Shown here piece after piece: positions 1-11,800 of a DNA stretch of 64,000 bases; within the stretch, counting starts at the first letter, position 1, and each line of letters begins with the position of its first letter. Source of the stretch: Flammeovirgaceae bacterium (GTDB lineage Bacteria; Bacteroidota; Bacteroidia; Cytophagales; Cyclobacteriaceae); assembly GCA_016712035.1 (NCBI GenBank), contig JADJRT010000019.1, forward strand, positions 1-64,000. Direction: 5' to 3'. The translations under genes were made by a program, and so were the position numbers. The notes below the pieces were generated by a model. It had not been told where the DNA came from, did not search any database, and was given only the letters and a program-made list of their open reading frames with translations.

Positions 1-54
1 TATCATCATTTGTTCATAGTTTTTACTTTAGCACACTGGCAATATGCACATCTA

Positions 55-447
55 CTAAGGTAGCCTTTTTAAAGAAACCTCAGAGAAAGAAATCATGCCT
101 TTAGAAGTTGTAAAAATCTTGTGGTTAAAATCAGTCTCCGTTACTTGTAATTTCTCACCCCGCTTTGTAATAATAAAAATGCTTTTAAGGCGGTACGTAT
201 ATTCATCACCAAAATAACTTTCTGAAGTGACGTACTCTATTCTCAGGCCCGAAGTTTTATGGAGTAGCACCTTTTCACCTATCCGATAGATTTCATCCAT
301 CTCTTTTCTTTCGGATTGCAAATACTCTTCAGGGGTATAAATGATGAATAGCTCGCTGTTAAAAGGATCCATAGAATCCTTTTCAACCATCACTTCCTTT
401 AAGCCTATAGAAGCCAACAGTGCTTGTAGCTCTTGATTCGTTTCCAT
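55..447 (-). CDS. hypothetical protein, 130 aa
   Basis: The open frame runs from an ATG at 447 to a TAG at 55-57. The product is acidic and soluble, with no signal peptide, membrane segment or cysteine. It looks like a small mixed alpha/beta protein with many charged residues (an ERKEMDEIYRIGEK stretch mid-protein and a C-terminal FSEVSLKRLP). I do not recognise a family. It is divergent from dnaE, with 174 bp between them. The composition looks coding and no competing frame is convincing, so I think it is a real gene of unknown function. Confidence 0.6.
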   Translation of the reverse strand: METNQELQALLASIGLKEVMVEKDSMDPFNSELFIIYTPEEYLQSERKEMDEIYRIGEKVLLHKTSGLRIEYVTSESYFGDEYTYRLKSIFIITKRGEKLQVTETDFNHKIFTTSKGMISFSEVSLKRLP

Positions 448-621
448 TTGTTATCGGGTCTCTAAAAATAACCAAATCTTTAGGAATGACAGGCTAAAGA
501 TTTGGAATACAAACGCTTAAAACTACCCAGACTTGGTACGGCTATTAATGGATGAAACATTCCAAATTTTATATGGCTAGTCGGATCAATCCGCTTACCT
601 TTACCGGGCAACCACTACTGC

Positions 622-3600
622 ATGTATTTAATTTTCGACACGGAAACCACGGGGCTTCCGCATAATAAAACCGCACCCCTTACTGACCTCGACAACTGGC
701 CGCGCCTGGTACAAATCGCGTGGCAACTACACAACCATCATGGCAAGCTGTTATCACAGCAAAGTTTTATTGTAAAACCTGAAGGGTTTGATATTCCATT
801 TAATTCGGAACAAGTGCATGGTATTAGTACCAAGCGCGCGTTGGAAGAAGGCGCACCTTTGCTTGATGTTTTAAAAGCTTTTACTACAGATTTAGAGAAC
901 ACCAAACTACTTGTTGGTCACAACATTGAATTTGATATAAATATTATCGGAGCTGAATTTATTCGTCAGTCACTTGCCACCGAATATTTTCTGTCACTTG
1001 ATGGAATTTTGCCAACTTAAAGGCGGCATCGGTGGTCGTTTGAAAATGCCGCGGCTTACTGAGCTGCACGAAAAACTTTTTGGCTACGCGTTTGAAGATG
1101 CGCACGATGCGAGTTATGATGTAGCGGCTACAGCCCGCGCTTTCTTTGGCTTGATCGATAAAAAAGTTGTAAAGCCTTTTGATTCGACACCCATAGCGCA
1201 AATTGAATATGAAGAGCCAAACCTGGCGACTGGAAATTCGGCCAAGCGCGAAAAGAAAAAAGGAAGTGACTATACTGCAGGCACACTCAACAAAGACCTG
1301 ATTGATAAACCCTTTGTTCATTTGCATTTGCATTCCCAATTCTCAGTCTTACAGGCGGTGCCTAATGTTCAAGACATTGTAGCGAAAGCAAAAGCCGAGA
1401 ACATGCCTGCCGTGGCACTTACCGATTTTGGAAACATGTATGGGGCCTTCAAATTTGTGAGCGAAGCCCTGAAGCACAACATGAAGCCGATTGTAGGCTG
1501 TGAATTATTCATTTCCGAAGACCGTAAAAAGCTAAAGTTCACAAAAGATAATCCCGACAAGCGCTACAACCAGGTCTTACTCGCAAAAAATAAAACGGGT
1601 TATCAAAATTTAGCCAAGCTCAGTTCGCTCGGTTTTATCGAAGGCCTTTACGGGATTTATCCGCGTGTTGATAAGGAGTTGATCAAACAATATCGGGAAG
1701 GATTGATTGCCACAACGGGTTCGCTAACCAGTGAGATCCCTTACCTTATTTTGAACGTAGGCGAAAAGCAAGCCGAAGAAGTATTTGTTTGGTGGCATCA
1801 GTTATTTGGTGAAGATTTTTATATTGAACTGAATCGCCATGACACGCGTGAAGAAGATCGCGTGAATGAAACGTTATTAAAATTTGCCGAAAAACATAAC
1901 GTCAAGTATTTCGCGGCCAACGAGTGTTTCTACCTCACCAAAGAAGAATCAAATGCGCACGATGTATTACTCTGCATAAAAGAAGGTGAGTTTCAATCTA
2001 CACCCATCGGTTCGGGCCGGGGCACGCGCTATGGATTGCCAAACAGTAATTACTATTTCAAATCGCAGGAAGAAATGAAATCACTCTTCCACGATTTACC
2101 TGATTCAATTACAACTATTGACGAGATCATTAATAAAGTAGAAACGTATGAACTAAAACGCAACGTACTGCTTCCTAAGTTCGACATACCTAAAGATTTT
2201 ACCAGCGAAGATGATTACCTGAAACATCTTACCTATGAAGGTGCTAAAAAAAGATACCCGGAATTAACGCCCGAAATAAAAGAGCGCATTGAATTTGAAT
2301 TAGAAACTATTAAGAAAACGGGCTACCCAGGTTACTTCCTCATCGTGGCAGACTTTACGGGTAAAGCCCGTGAAATGGGAGTCAGTGTTGGTCCGGGGCG
2401 TGGATCAGCTGCTGGCTCTGCCGTAGCATTTTGTATTGGCATTACGAATGTTGATCCCATTGCGTATGATTTACTTTTTGAACGTTTTCTAAATCCGGAT
2501 CGGGTATCACTACCTGATATTGATATTGACTTTGACGATGAAGGTCGGGATAAAGTATTGAAATATGTCATTGAAAAGTATGGCCATAATCAGGTTGCGC
2601 AAATTATTACGTATGGTACTATGGCTGCTAAGTCATCCATTCGTGATTGTGCACGTGTAATGGAATTGCCCCTCACGGAAGCGAACACCATTGCTAAGTT
2701 GGTGCCCGAGCGACCGGGTACCACGTTGGAAAAAGCATTTGAAGAAGTAAAAGAGTTGAGTGAACTCAAAAAAGGAAGTGACCTTAAATCGCAAGTAATA
2801 AAGCAAGCGATTGTATTGGAGGGTTCACTTCGTAACACCGGCACTCATGCTTGCGGGGTTATCATTACACCTGACGAGCTCACCAAATTTGTTCCTGTAT
2901 CTACTGCCAAAGACAGCGATATGCTGGTAACACAATTCGACAACAGCGTAGTGGAAAGTGCGGGTATGTTGAAGATGGACTTTCTCGGGTTAACGACTCT
3001 ATCAATTATCAAGACTGCCATCAAAAATATTAAGAAGCGTAAAAGTGTTGATATCGATATTGATACGATTCCACTTAATGATGTTCTTACTTATCAACTT
3101 TATCAACGTGGTGATACTACAGGCACATTTCAATTCGAATCGGATGGAATGCAAAATTATTTGCGCGGATTAAAGCCCGATAAGTTTGAAGACCTGATTG
3201 CGATGAACGCTTTGTATCGTCCCGGGCCCATGGAATATATTCCAGCGTTTATTGCCCGCAAGCATGGTCGCGAACCCATCAAGTACGATTTGCCTGTGAT
3301 GGAAGAATACCTGAAAGACACGTACGGCATTACGGTTTATCAGGAACAGGTCATGTTGCTTTCGCAGACGTTGGCAAACTTTTCGAAAGGCGATGCCGAT
3401 GTGTTGCGTAAAGCAATGGGTAAGAAGCAAAAGGAAGTGTTGGATAAGATGAAAGATAAGTTCATTGCCGGTTGTAAATCCAATGGCCATGATGAACGGA
3501 TTGCAGAAAAAGTCTGGAAGGACTGGGAAGCTTTTGCGCAATATGCCTTTAACAAATCGCACTCCACCTGCTATTCACTGGTTGCCTACCACACCGCCTA

Positions 3601-4894
3601 TTTAAAGGCAAACTATCCGGCCGAATACATGGCGGCCATACTCACACATTCACAAAACAACCTTGATAACGTTACTTATTTTATAGAGGACTGTCGCAAA
3701 CAAGGGATTGAAGTATTGGGTCCGCATGTAAATGAATCGGGTGTTCACTTTGAAGTAAATAAGGAAGGACAAATTCGTTTTGGACTAGGCGCAATTAAAG
3801 GAGCGGGAGAAGCAGCCGTGGAGGCAATCATTGCTGAACGTGAAGCGCATGGAAACTATAAAGATATTTTTGATTTCGCCAGAAGATTGAGTCAGCGGGC
3901 TGTAAACAAAAAAACATTTGAATGCCTCGCCTTATCCGGAGGGTTTGATTGCTTTACCGAATATCATCGCAGGCAATACATGACTGCAAAAGATGGCGAT
4001 CTCTCCCTTACCGAAAAGGTAATTCGATACTCTGCTAAAATGCACCAGGAAGAACAAAGTGCGCAGGCCAGTTTATTTGGAGAGTCTACCGGAACGCAAA
4101 TGCCCGCGCCTAAGATTGAACCTATTGAACCGTTTAGCGAAATCGAAAAGTTACATTTTGAAAAAGAAGTGGTTGGCGTTTACATCTCTGGCCATCCGCT
4201 CGATAATTTCCGGTTGGAGATAGATACCTTTTGTACCACCGCGGTTACGGCATTAACCGATATTGAAAGTCTGGAAGGAAAAGAATGTAAGGTGGGCGGC
4301 ATTGTTTCGAGTGTTGAACACCGTATGACAAAGACAGGTCGACCTTTTGGGAAATTAATTCTGGAAGATTATAGCGGCAAATTTGAATTCATGCTTTGGA
4401 GCGATGACTACATGAAATTTAAATCGTACCTAATGCCCGGATTATTCCTCTTTATAGAAGGAGGCGTAATTAGAAAATCGTGGGGCGATCAAAATCTGGA
4501 ATTTAAAATCCGAAACATCGAAATCTTAAACGAGCTTGCCGCGAAACGTATACAAGGTGTAGCGCTTCGATGTGAATTGAATTCAGTTTCCGAAACCTTC
4601 ATTAGTCAGGTGGAGAAGTTGTGTAAAAAGTATAGTGGCCAGGCGACACTTACTTTTTATGTGCGCGATTCCGGGGAAGGTATTCAGACTGAGTTGATTT
4701 CCAGAACCAATCGGGTAAAGGTAAGCAACGAACTCATCAAAGAACTGAAACGGTTTACCGAAGTAGGGGTAATTACCGACAAAGCAGAAACCCGTTGGCT
4801 GTCGGAATCTACTGCTAAATCTGTACTTTTGGAAAAACCTGAACTTGGAACAATTTCCTCTCCCTTTATGTTGGAGACAGAGATAATAGAATAA
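622..4894 (+). CDS. dnaE: DNA polymerase III alpha subunit with N-terminal 3'-5' exonuclease domain (one apparent frameshift)
   Basis: Replicative polymerase catalytic subunit of about 1,424 aa. A DnaQ-like DEDDh proofreading domain comes first: Exo I DTETTGLP at residues 6-13, Exo II GHNIEFD near residue 99, Exo III HDASYDVAATARAF near residue 160. A PHP domain follows from HLHLHS near residue 232. The polymerase core carries GPGRGSAAGSAVAF at 2391-2432 and the catalytic PDIDIDFDDEG at about 2512-2545. An OB-fold lies near 4290-4400. The exonuclease begins in one frame and the remainder is in the +1 frame. The shift lies between about 985 and 1006, before the Exo III motif; a TTTT run at 987-990 or a small deletion near 1002 could explain it. 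Both parts align to one continuous family member, so I read one gene with a sequence error. trxA follows after 25 bp. Confidence 0.93.
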
Positions 4895-4919
4895 CACAAA
4901 CACTTTTAATAATTATACC

Positions 4920-5243
4920 ATGGGTAAAACATTGGAACTCAACGATTCAAACTTTGATGAAACCATTAATAGCGACAAACCAGTACTGGTCGACTTCTGG
5001 GCCGAGTGGTGCGGACCGTGCAAGATGATTGGGCCGGTAGTAGAAGAACTTGCCGGAGATTACGAAGGCAAGGCGGTAGTTGCTAAACTAAACGTGGACG
5101 AAAATCCACTAGTAACCGCACGCTTTGGTGTTCGCTCTATCCCGACACTACTTGTCTTTAAAAATGGTCAGGTCGTTGACAAACAAGTGGGTGCAGTGCC
5201 TAAATCAGTGCTAGCTCAGAAGTTGCAAGCACAAGTAGCTTAA
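4920..5243 (+). CDS. trxA: thioredoxin
   Basis: Cytoplasmic thiol-disulfide oxidoreductase of 107 aa, the usual length. The redox site W-CGPC is at residues 30-34, the buried Asp of VDFWAEW precedes it, and the cis-proline motif SIPT is near residue 74. There is no signal peptide, so this is a cytosolic thioredoxin rather than a secreted thiol oxidoreductase. It starts 25 bp after the dnaE stop with no terminator between them, so the two are probably co-transcribed. A strong hairpin terminator follows 26 bp after the stop codon. Confidence 0.96.
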   Translation: MGKTLELNDSNFDETINSDKPVLVDFWAEWCGPCKMIGPVVEELAGDYEGKAVVAKLNVDENPLVTARFGVRSIPTLLVFKNGQVVDKQVGAVPKSVLAQKLQAQVA

Positions 5244-5269
5244 CCGCTTAAGGAACATTGATTTAAAAA

Positions 5270-5299
5270 GCCGATGCAGATTGTATCGGCATTTTTTTT
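5270..5299 (+). terminator. rho-independent terminator of dnaE-trxA
   Basis: A GCCGAT...ATCGGC stem (5270-5275 with 5285-5290) and a 9-nt loop are followed directly by A and eight T residues (5292-5299). It lies 26 bp after the trxA stop on the same strand. Confidence 0.85.
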
Positions 5300-5311
5300 G
5301 AACCTAATATT

Positions 5312-5335
5312 ATGGTCTGTGAGGACACAGACCAT
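5312..5335. repeat. palindromic intergenic repeat, family 1 copy A
   Basis: A perfect 10-bp inverted repeat with loop AGGA. The core arms are GGTCTGTG and CACAGACC, flanked by AT/AT. The same core occurs at 53011-53034 with a different but still paired outer flank. It lies just after the trxA terminator and lacks a T-run, so it is more likely a REP-like element than the main terminator. Confidence 0.7.
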
Positions 5336-5429
5336 GGGGTACAGTGTCTATGACAGCACGACTTTTGAGTCAGTCTCTTTTTCGTTTCTCAGTTAATAAG
5401 TATCTTCCATAAGCAATTTGAAACAAATT

Positions 5430-5840
5430 ATGAAGAAACTCTTCGATCCCGCTCCTATCCTTCCCGACAAAATTCTGGGTGTGATTCGAATCGTGCTCGG
5501 CTTGTTGACTGTCTATCACGGCCAAGAAGTTTTTCAAGCAGAACTTATGAATGAATATTCCAAATGGGCACCCTTTCAGGGATCTTATGGAAGGTTGATG
5601 GTCTATATAGGAAAATCTTCTGAGTTACTGGCCGGTTTGTTGTTGACTGCTGGCGCCTATACTCGTATCGGTGCACTTTTTCTTATTGGAGCACTCGGTT
5701 ACATTACCTTTTTTGTAGGCCAAGGTCGCTTTTGGTATGAAGACCAACATCCTTTTATGTTTGTTTTATTGGGCGTGATCTACTTATTCTATGGTCCTGG
5801 TGCGTGGAGTGTAGATGCGCGGCTGACTAAAAAAAATTAG
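5430..5840 (+). CDS. DoxX family membrane protein
   Basis: Small integral membrane protein of about 136 aa with four hydrophobic helices: around ILGVIRIVLGLLTVYHG, SSELLAGLLLTAGAY, IGALFLIGALGYITFFVG and FMFVLLGVIYLFYGPG. This matches the DoxX/DoxD-like fold. Family members have been linked to quinone or thiosulfate redox chemistry and oxidative stress, but no catalytic residues can be assigned here. I prefer the ATG at 5430 over an in-frame TTG twelve bases upstream. It stands alone between trxA and a convergent giant gene. Confidence 0.8.
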   Translation: MKKLFDPAPILPDKILGVIRIVLGLLTVYHGQEVFQAELMNEYSKWAPFQGSYGRLMVYIGKSSELLAGLLLTAGAYTRIGALFLIGALGYITFFVGQGRFWYEDQHPFMFVLLGVIYLFYGPGAWSVDARLTKKN

Positions 5841-5889
5841 CCAGCCAGCAACATCTTCTAGCTGCACAAAAGTAGGCTTTTTCGATTTA

Positions 5890-8800
5890 TCACTTCAACT
5901 CAAGATACCCACTTAAACTTTCCCTTCCTGAATCAAATTTCAGCAAATAGAAATATGTGCCAGAGGGCAGTTTGTCTCCATTCTTATTGAGGCCTGTAAA
6001 TTTATTATTTAGATTATCATAATCTCTTGCCTCAAATACCATATCTCCCCAACGATTGTAAATTTTTAACTCATTGCTACGCGTATCAGGAAACGCATCA
6101 ATATTTTTGATTTGTAAATAGCTGTTCAATTGGTCATTATTGAAGGAGATGCCATTGTAAACAATTAATTCAGTACAGGATTCTAAGGCTATGGTTACAG
6201 CCGTTGAAACTTCACTATCACAACCCTGTGTATTGGTAACTGTAACACTGTACGTACCCGCACTGGTCACAACAATTTGCTCAGTGGTTTCAGAGTTTGA
6301 CCATGCATATTCGGCAAGCCCTGAAGTAGCCACCAAGGTTACGCTCTCTTGCTTTTCAGGGCAGAGTGAGGTTTCACCAATAACAGTGATCGTAGGTTGT
6401 GCCGGAACAGGGTTTATAGTTGCCACTACTTCCATTCTTGGACTTTCATTCGATACTGATTTGATCAAAACAAAGTAGCTTGTTGTTGTTATTATAGAGG
6501 GAGTAACAAAAGTCGAGTTTGTAGCGCCTGGAATCGGATTACCTCCAACAGCTTGTGTGTACCACTCATAGGTTTCTGTGCCAGTTGCTCCGGTAGCACC
6601 CAAAGTCACAGCCCCGGCCCCACAGCGATCGCCATTTTGAACAATCGGAATTGAAGTCGTTTGACTAAACCTGGCTGAAATATTGCGATCGCTAGTGAGA
6701 TTTAAAATCAATGGGTTTGCAGTACCCGTTGCATCACCTTGCCAACCGATGAAATCCCAACCTGTAGCAGGTGAAGCTGTAATCTCTACTTGTTGTACTC
6801 CTTCATACCTGTTGAGATTAGGTGTCTTTTGAACTATCCCCTGACCCTCGGCTGAAACCAGGAGATTATAATATGGACCACCACAAAGTTTGGTTAAGAT
6901 GGTATTATCCGTAAGGTCAAACTCTTCAGGATCACTGCTTCTTATTTCTCCATAGAGACTATAATTCTTATTGATGACCAACCAATTGGTCTGTATGGAA
7001 ATGGATTGACTACCGGCAAGCGTAAATTGCTTGATGTCTATGGGAATCGTATCCGAATCAGTGATGTAAAAGAAATGTACATCTGCAGTAGCATCAAGAT
7101 CACCAGAGTTAAACAAGGTTGCAGTAATTACCACATCATCACCATCAAGTGGGCAGGCTATACTCGATTGAAGATCGGTGAATAACAAGTTAGGGGCCTT
7201 GCCCACGACCAGTGCACGCGAGGCTTCGTTGTTTGTTTTTGTTGTCTCTGTAAGCAAATTGTCAGGATCCAACAGCGCACGAATAATACGAATGCCCGCA
7301 GTGGAACTAGTATAGGGTGTTGTCACTTGCACGGTACCATCCTCTCCTGCCAGAACAGAAGGAATAGTAATATCTGCCCCCAAAGGAACATCATCCACAA
7401 GAATGCGGGCGTTGAATGGACCCGTTGCTCCTATCCCAATATTATCATAGGAAAGAAAAATTGTTATCGGCTCATTTACATCGGGATTAATTTTACTGGG
7501 TGAGATGTATTCAGAAAACACTCTTAAATCAGGAGCAGGTACACGCACTTGAATGTTTGCTTTGTATTCATTGTTGTCTTCACGACATTCCGTATATGCA
7601 TTCAATTCATCTACTACTACTTTCAATTCAAATGTACCCACCTGATCAAATAGAAAAGGAATTGATACGGAATAGCCTCCGACCTGAATACCGGACCCAA
7701 CTACCGGCAAGGTTGCAGATCCTACAAGCACATTGTCTAAATAGAAAGTAACTGGAACATTAGTAGCCGTAAATAAAACATTGTTATAAATCGATGCAGT
7801 CAAATTCTGTACTGTATTTACATAAAACCCACCACCCCAAACTCCTCCGCCAGGATTTACAGCAAAATCAACACACAACGGCATCTGCGCCACGTTATCT
7901 CCTTCTGAATCTTCTGTAATTATGTTGCTGTTATCCAACCGAATCCGAAAAGCATGATCGCCATCACTTTGAAGGTTGGTTGTTAAGGTGGCCGTTTTAG
8001 TTGCCCCAACAGCCATTCCACTATTTACGGTTTGCGTTTCGATCCGTGGGATTCCGTTCTCGATTACGGTTAGCTCCAGATCGAAAGGTGCGACAATCGG
8101 CACGGCCCCGTTATTTCTATAAACTACATCAATGCTAAAATCGGTACCTGTTGGGGGCAACACCGGAGTAACAGAAATATCCCGATTGCTAACGTTCAGA
8201 TTGGGATATTGTAATGGAGGTGGAATATGCTTAATGATTTTAGAAAATTCATTATTGCTTTCTCTGTATTCATCCACATTTCCTGAACCGATAGGTTCAT
8301 CAACACGAATGGTCACCACATGATCCAGAATATCGGCAAAGTTATGTGTAACAGTAAATAAATGGTTCGTGCAAGATGACAAGGAGGTTAATGATTCCGT
8401 GCGTATCAGTACAGCGTCCATATACACATTCACATCAAAAGCCGTGTTTGCATCAACACCGCCAATGTTATCTACCCGCACGTAAAAGGTAAATGGATTA
8501 AGCATATTTATACTTCCGGGAATCGATGCATTGTTAGGATTATTGGGAGTGAGATCCGGCTTATCAGGAAGCACGGTAAGGTAAGCTGCGGATTGATTAT
8601 TTATTTTTGTTTTTTCAACCACCTGATTATTCAAGTCAGCTTCACTTTTGAACAAGCAATTATTTCGATTGAAACAATCTCCAATTACATTAGTGGTGGT
8701 AGTGAATTGATAGGTCAAAGATTCGCCAGGATTCAATTGAGCAATTACATGCTCGCCCAGGATAGCATCGCAATTCAGGTATCGAAACACAAAGTTAGTT

Positions 8801-11800
8801 GCCGCTATATCACCCACATTTTGAATGATGGCCGTCCCTGTAATTTGCTCTCCCGGCAAAATGGTAGACTTTGCTAATGTAATAATGGTAGATAAATCTG
8901 GCAATGGAGGGGCCGGGAGTACCGTAAATGTTATTGGTCCCTGATACCCTGTAAGCGTATAGTCTGTCACTTCTACATTGAGTGTATAGGTGCCCGCTAC
9001 AGAAGGAACCTGAACTCCCAGTTGGTACGTGCCATCTGCCAGCGTAGTGGTTTGGGCTGCACTACCACCTGTGATACGTACGATAACGGTTGCTCCAGCT
9101 ACATCTGGATCAATGGTTGGATCAATGCCAAAATACTCAGCTTTACCAGTAATGGTAATGATACTACCCGGTTGCATCGTAAGAGGCGATGCATCGGCAA
9201 CAGGATTGATACCACCGGGCAGCTGATAATCGCCAACAAGTACCGGACGAATAGCAAAGTTATTTAGCTCATTGTCTTCACTCAATACATTAGTTTCATC
9301 AATCACTAATTTAACAGGATAAAATCCGGATGCTGCGAAAACCTGATCCCATTGTAATGTGATGGATGCTTGCGGATTAACTTGAAGAACTGTTTGCGTA
9401 AATACAAGTACATTTTCTATATAAGCAGATACAACAAAATTCTCTGCTAAAAAATCAGATGTATTCCGAATGCGGGCATAAATCTTTATGGATTCATTAA
9501 TGGCAGGATTGGATTTGCTGAATGAGATATCGTTGGCATAAATGGCAACATCCAGTAAATCATTTGAAACGAAAGGTTGGGAAGTAAATGGCGTTTGAGC
9601 GCTACAGCCATCAATACTACTCGCTACGATACGACTTCTCCAGCTAATCTGATCAGACAGATTGGTAATGGTAATCCGATATTCTTTTCCATCGGTAACA
9701 TCAACATCGGCCACATCGGCTTCCTGCATTACCCGTATAATATCCAACGGATCCGTTGCCTGACCATTACTATTAGCATCAAGTTCTACCCGGGGATAAC
9801 CATTGGCCGGCAAGTTACCATTGGTATCCGTATAGATCACTCTGAAATCAAAAGGTAAATCAGAGCCGCCCTGTGTGGGAGACACATAGGAACTTGTATA
9901 CCCAAGATCATTAGTATAACTAATCAATGGAATCTCTTTAACCGTGACAATCACAGATTTTGTTTCCGAACATCCATTGGTATTTGTTATTATAACTGTA
10001 TAGGTTGTGGTTACCAATGGTGATACCGTAATTGACGCGGCTGTCGCTCCTGTGTTCCATACGTATTGCGTACCTCCCGCAGCGGTAAGTGTTATTGTGG
10101 TTGATTTACAAATCGTAGAATTGGCAGTAAGGGTTGTAATTAGATCAGGAAAGTGTGTTATCGTTGTCTCGAGTTGATCGTTCGTGATGTTTTCATCTCC
10201 AACAAGAATGATATACGCTTTCACCGTATACGCTTGCTTAACTGAGAGATCCGCTTTCTGGGTGAATGTATATTCCTGTTTTCCTGCCGGCACTATAGTC
10301 CCCGGTATGGGTTCTACCACAGGCGTACCGCCATTGATCTGATAGACTACTTGTAATCCGGAAATGGATGCAGCCCCGAGGTTGGTAATTTCTACGCGTA
10401 CATCTGTTGCATTGGTTAATGAACATGAATTTAAGGGCGTAATAATCCGGCTTAATGATCCGTCTTTTGCAAAAGCTGCCGAATATTGGGTGGCTCCTAT
10501 GCTAACAGGAATAGTACGTATGCTGCTATTGATATCGGTTGGTACAACTGCTGTTAAATCAAAACCTGCCCCCGCTATTGATGAGGCCAAAGTAGTGAGA
10601 TCACTTGATGACTGATACTGAGGATCGACAGAAAGTGAATTGGCGTCTTGCCCGGTTGCTCCCTGTAGTGCTATCAAAGTTGGTCGGTCAACATTATTCC
10701 AACGCGCCAATGTGGCGCCACTGGTGAAATAATTATTGTAATTGATTTGGTCAATAGCTGCAGGATTTATCACATCAATACTATAGCCATTAGACTTAAT
10801 GTTATTGTTGATCAGGTTAATGTTTTGTCCTGAACCTGATACGTAATACAAACCTGTTCCCACGCCAGTCGCGTTAATATTGTTGTGATAAAAATTAACA
10901 TTCTGGATATAGTTCAAATAAACTGTTTCGTAACCCGATCCATTATTGGATTGAAAGAAATTGTTAGCAATAAGTGCTGGTGTTCCAACTGGCGCTAAGG
11001 CCGCATACATATTCAAAGCGGTTGCATTACCACCGGTTACTTTATTTGCCGTGACTTCATATTCCCCAGCTACATTCGCGATCGTGATACCTTGAAAACT
11101 ACCGGATGATGGGTTATTGGAAACCTGATTTTTATCAAGAACAAAAGCTGTATGATAATCCAACATAATACCTCTGTGGTAAGATTGGAAGATCAAATTG
11201 TTTTGAACAATCGTTCCGGTTGCTTTTGACGTAGGTCCCTGAAAATCGATTCCCACTGCGCCAAACCGAACGGTATTATTTACGATCCGAACATTTTGTG
11301 ACTGAGCGGAAGCAATGACAAGCCCACTTCGATCGGCCGAAGTACTGGTGGTTACCACACTTTCGATAATATTTCCATCTAACTCCAGATTGATAGTTCT
11401 GTTGATTGCATGAATAGCCCGGCCATAGGTAGTACCCTCCGCTTTAACCGTTAGATTTTTCAATCGATGATAGTCTGCATTACTCAACCTAATGGTAAAA
11501 TTAGAACCTGCAGTTGTGGAAGTAAAACGAATTATGGCGTTCTCTGGCAGACCTGTTGCCGATTCAAAAGTTATTGTATTGGTTGGTGATGATCCGGAAA
11601 CTGCCAGAAAGGTAAGCTGTTCATTAAAATCACCCGCAATTTTAAAAGTAACTGGGCCACTAATGCCAAAGTTTTTAAGAGCGTCTAGCGCTGTCGTGAC
11701 CGTTGTAAAATTGTTGGAGCCTGAACCACTTGCATTAATTGTGTAGTCCCCACTTAAAGGAGTACCCGATGATCCAAACTGGTTCGCTCCGATACTGGGT

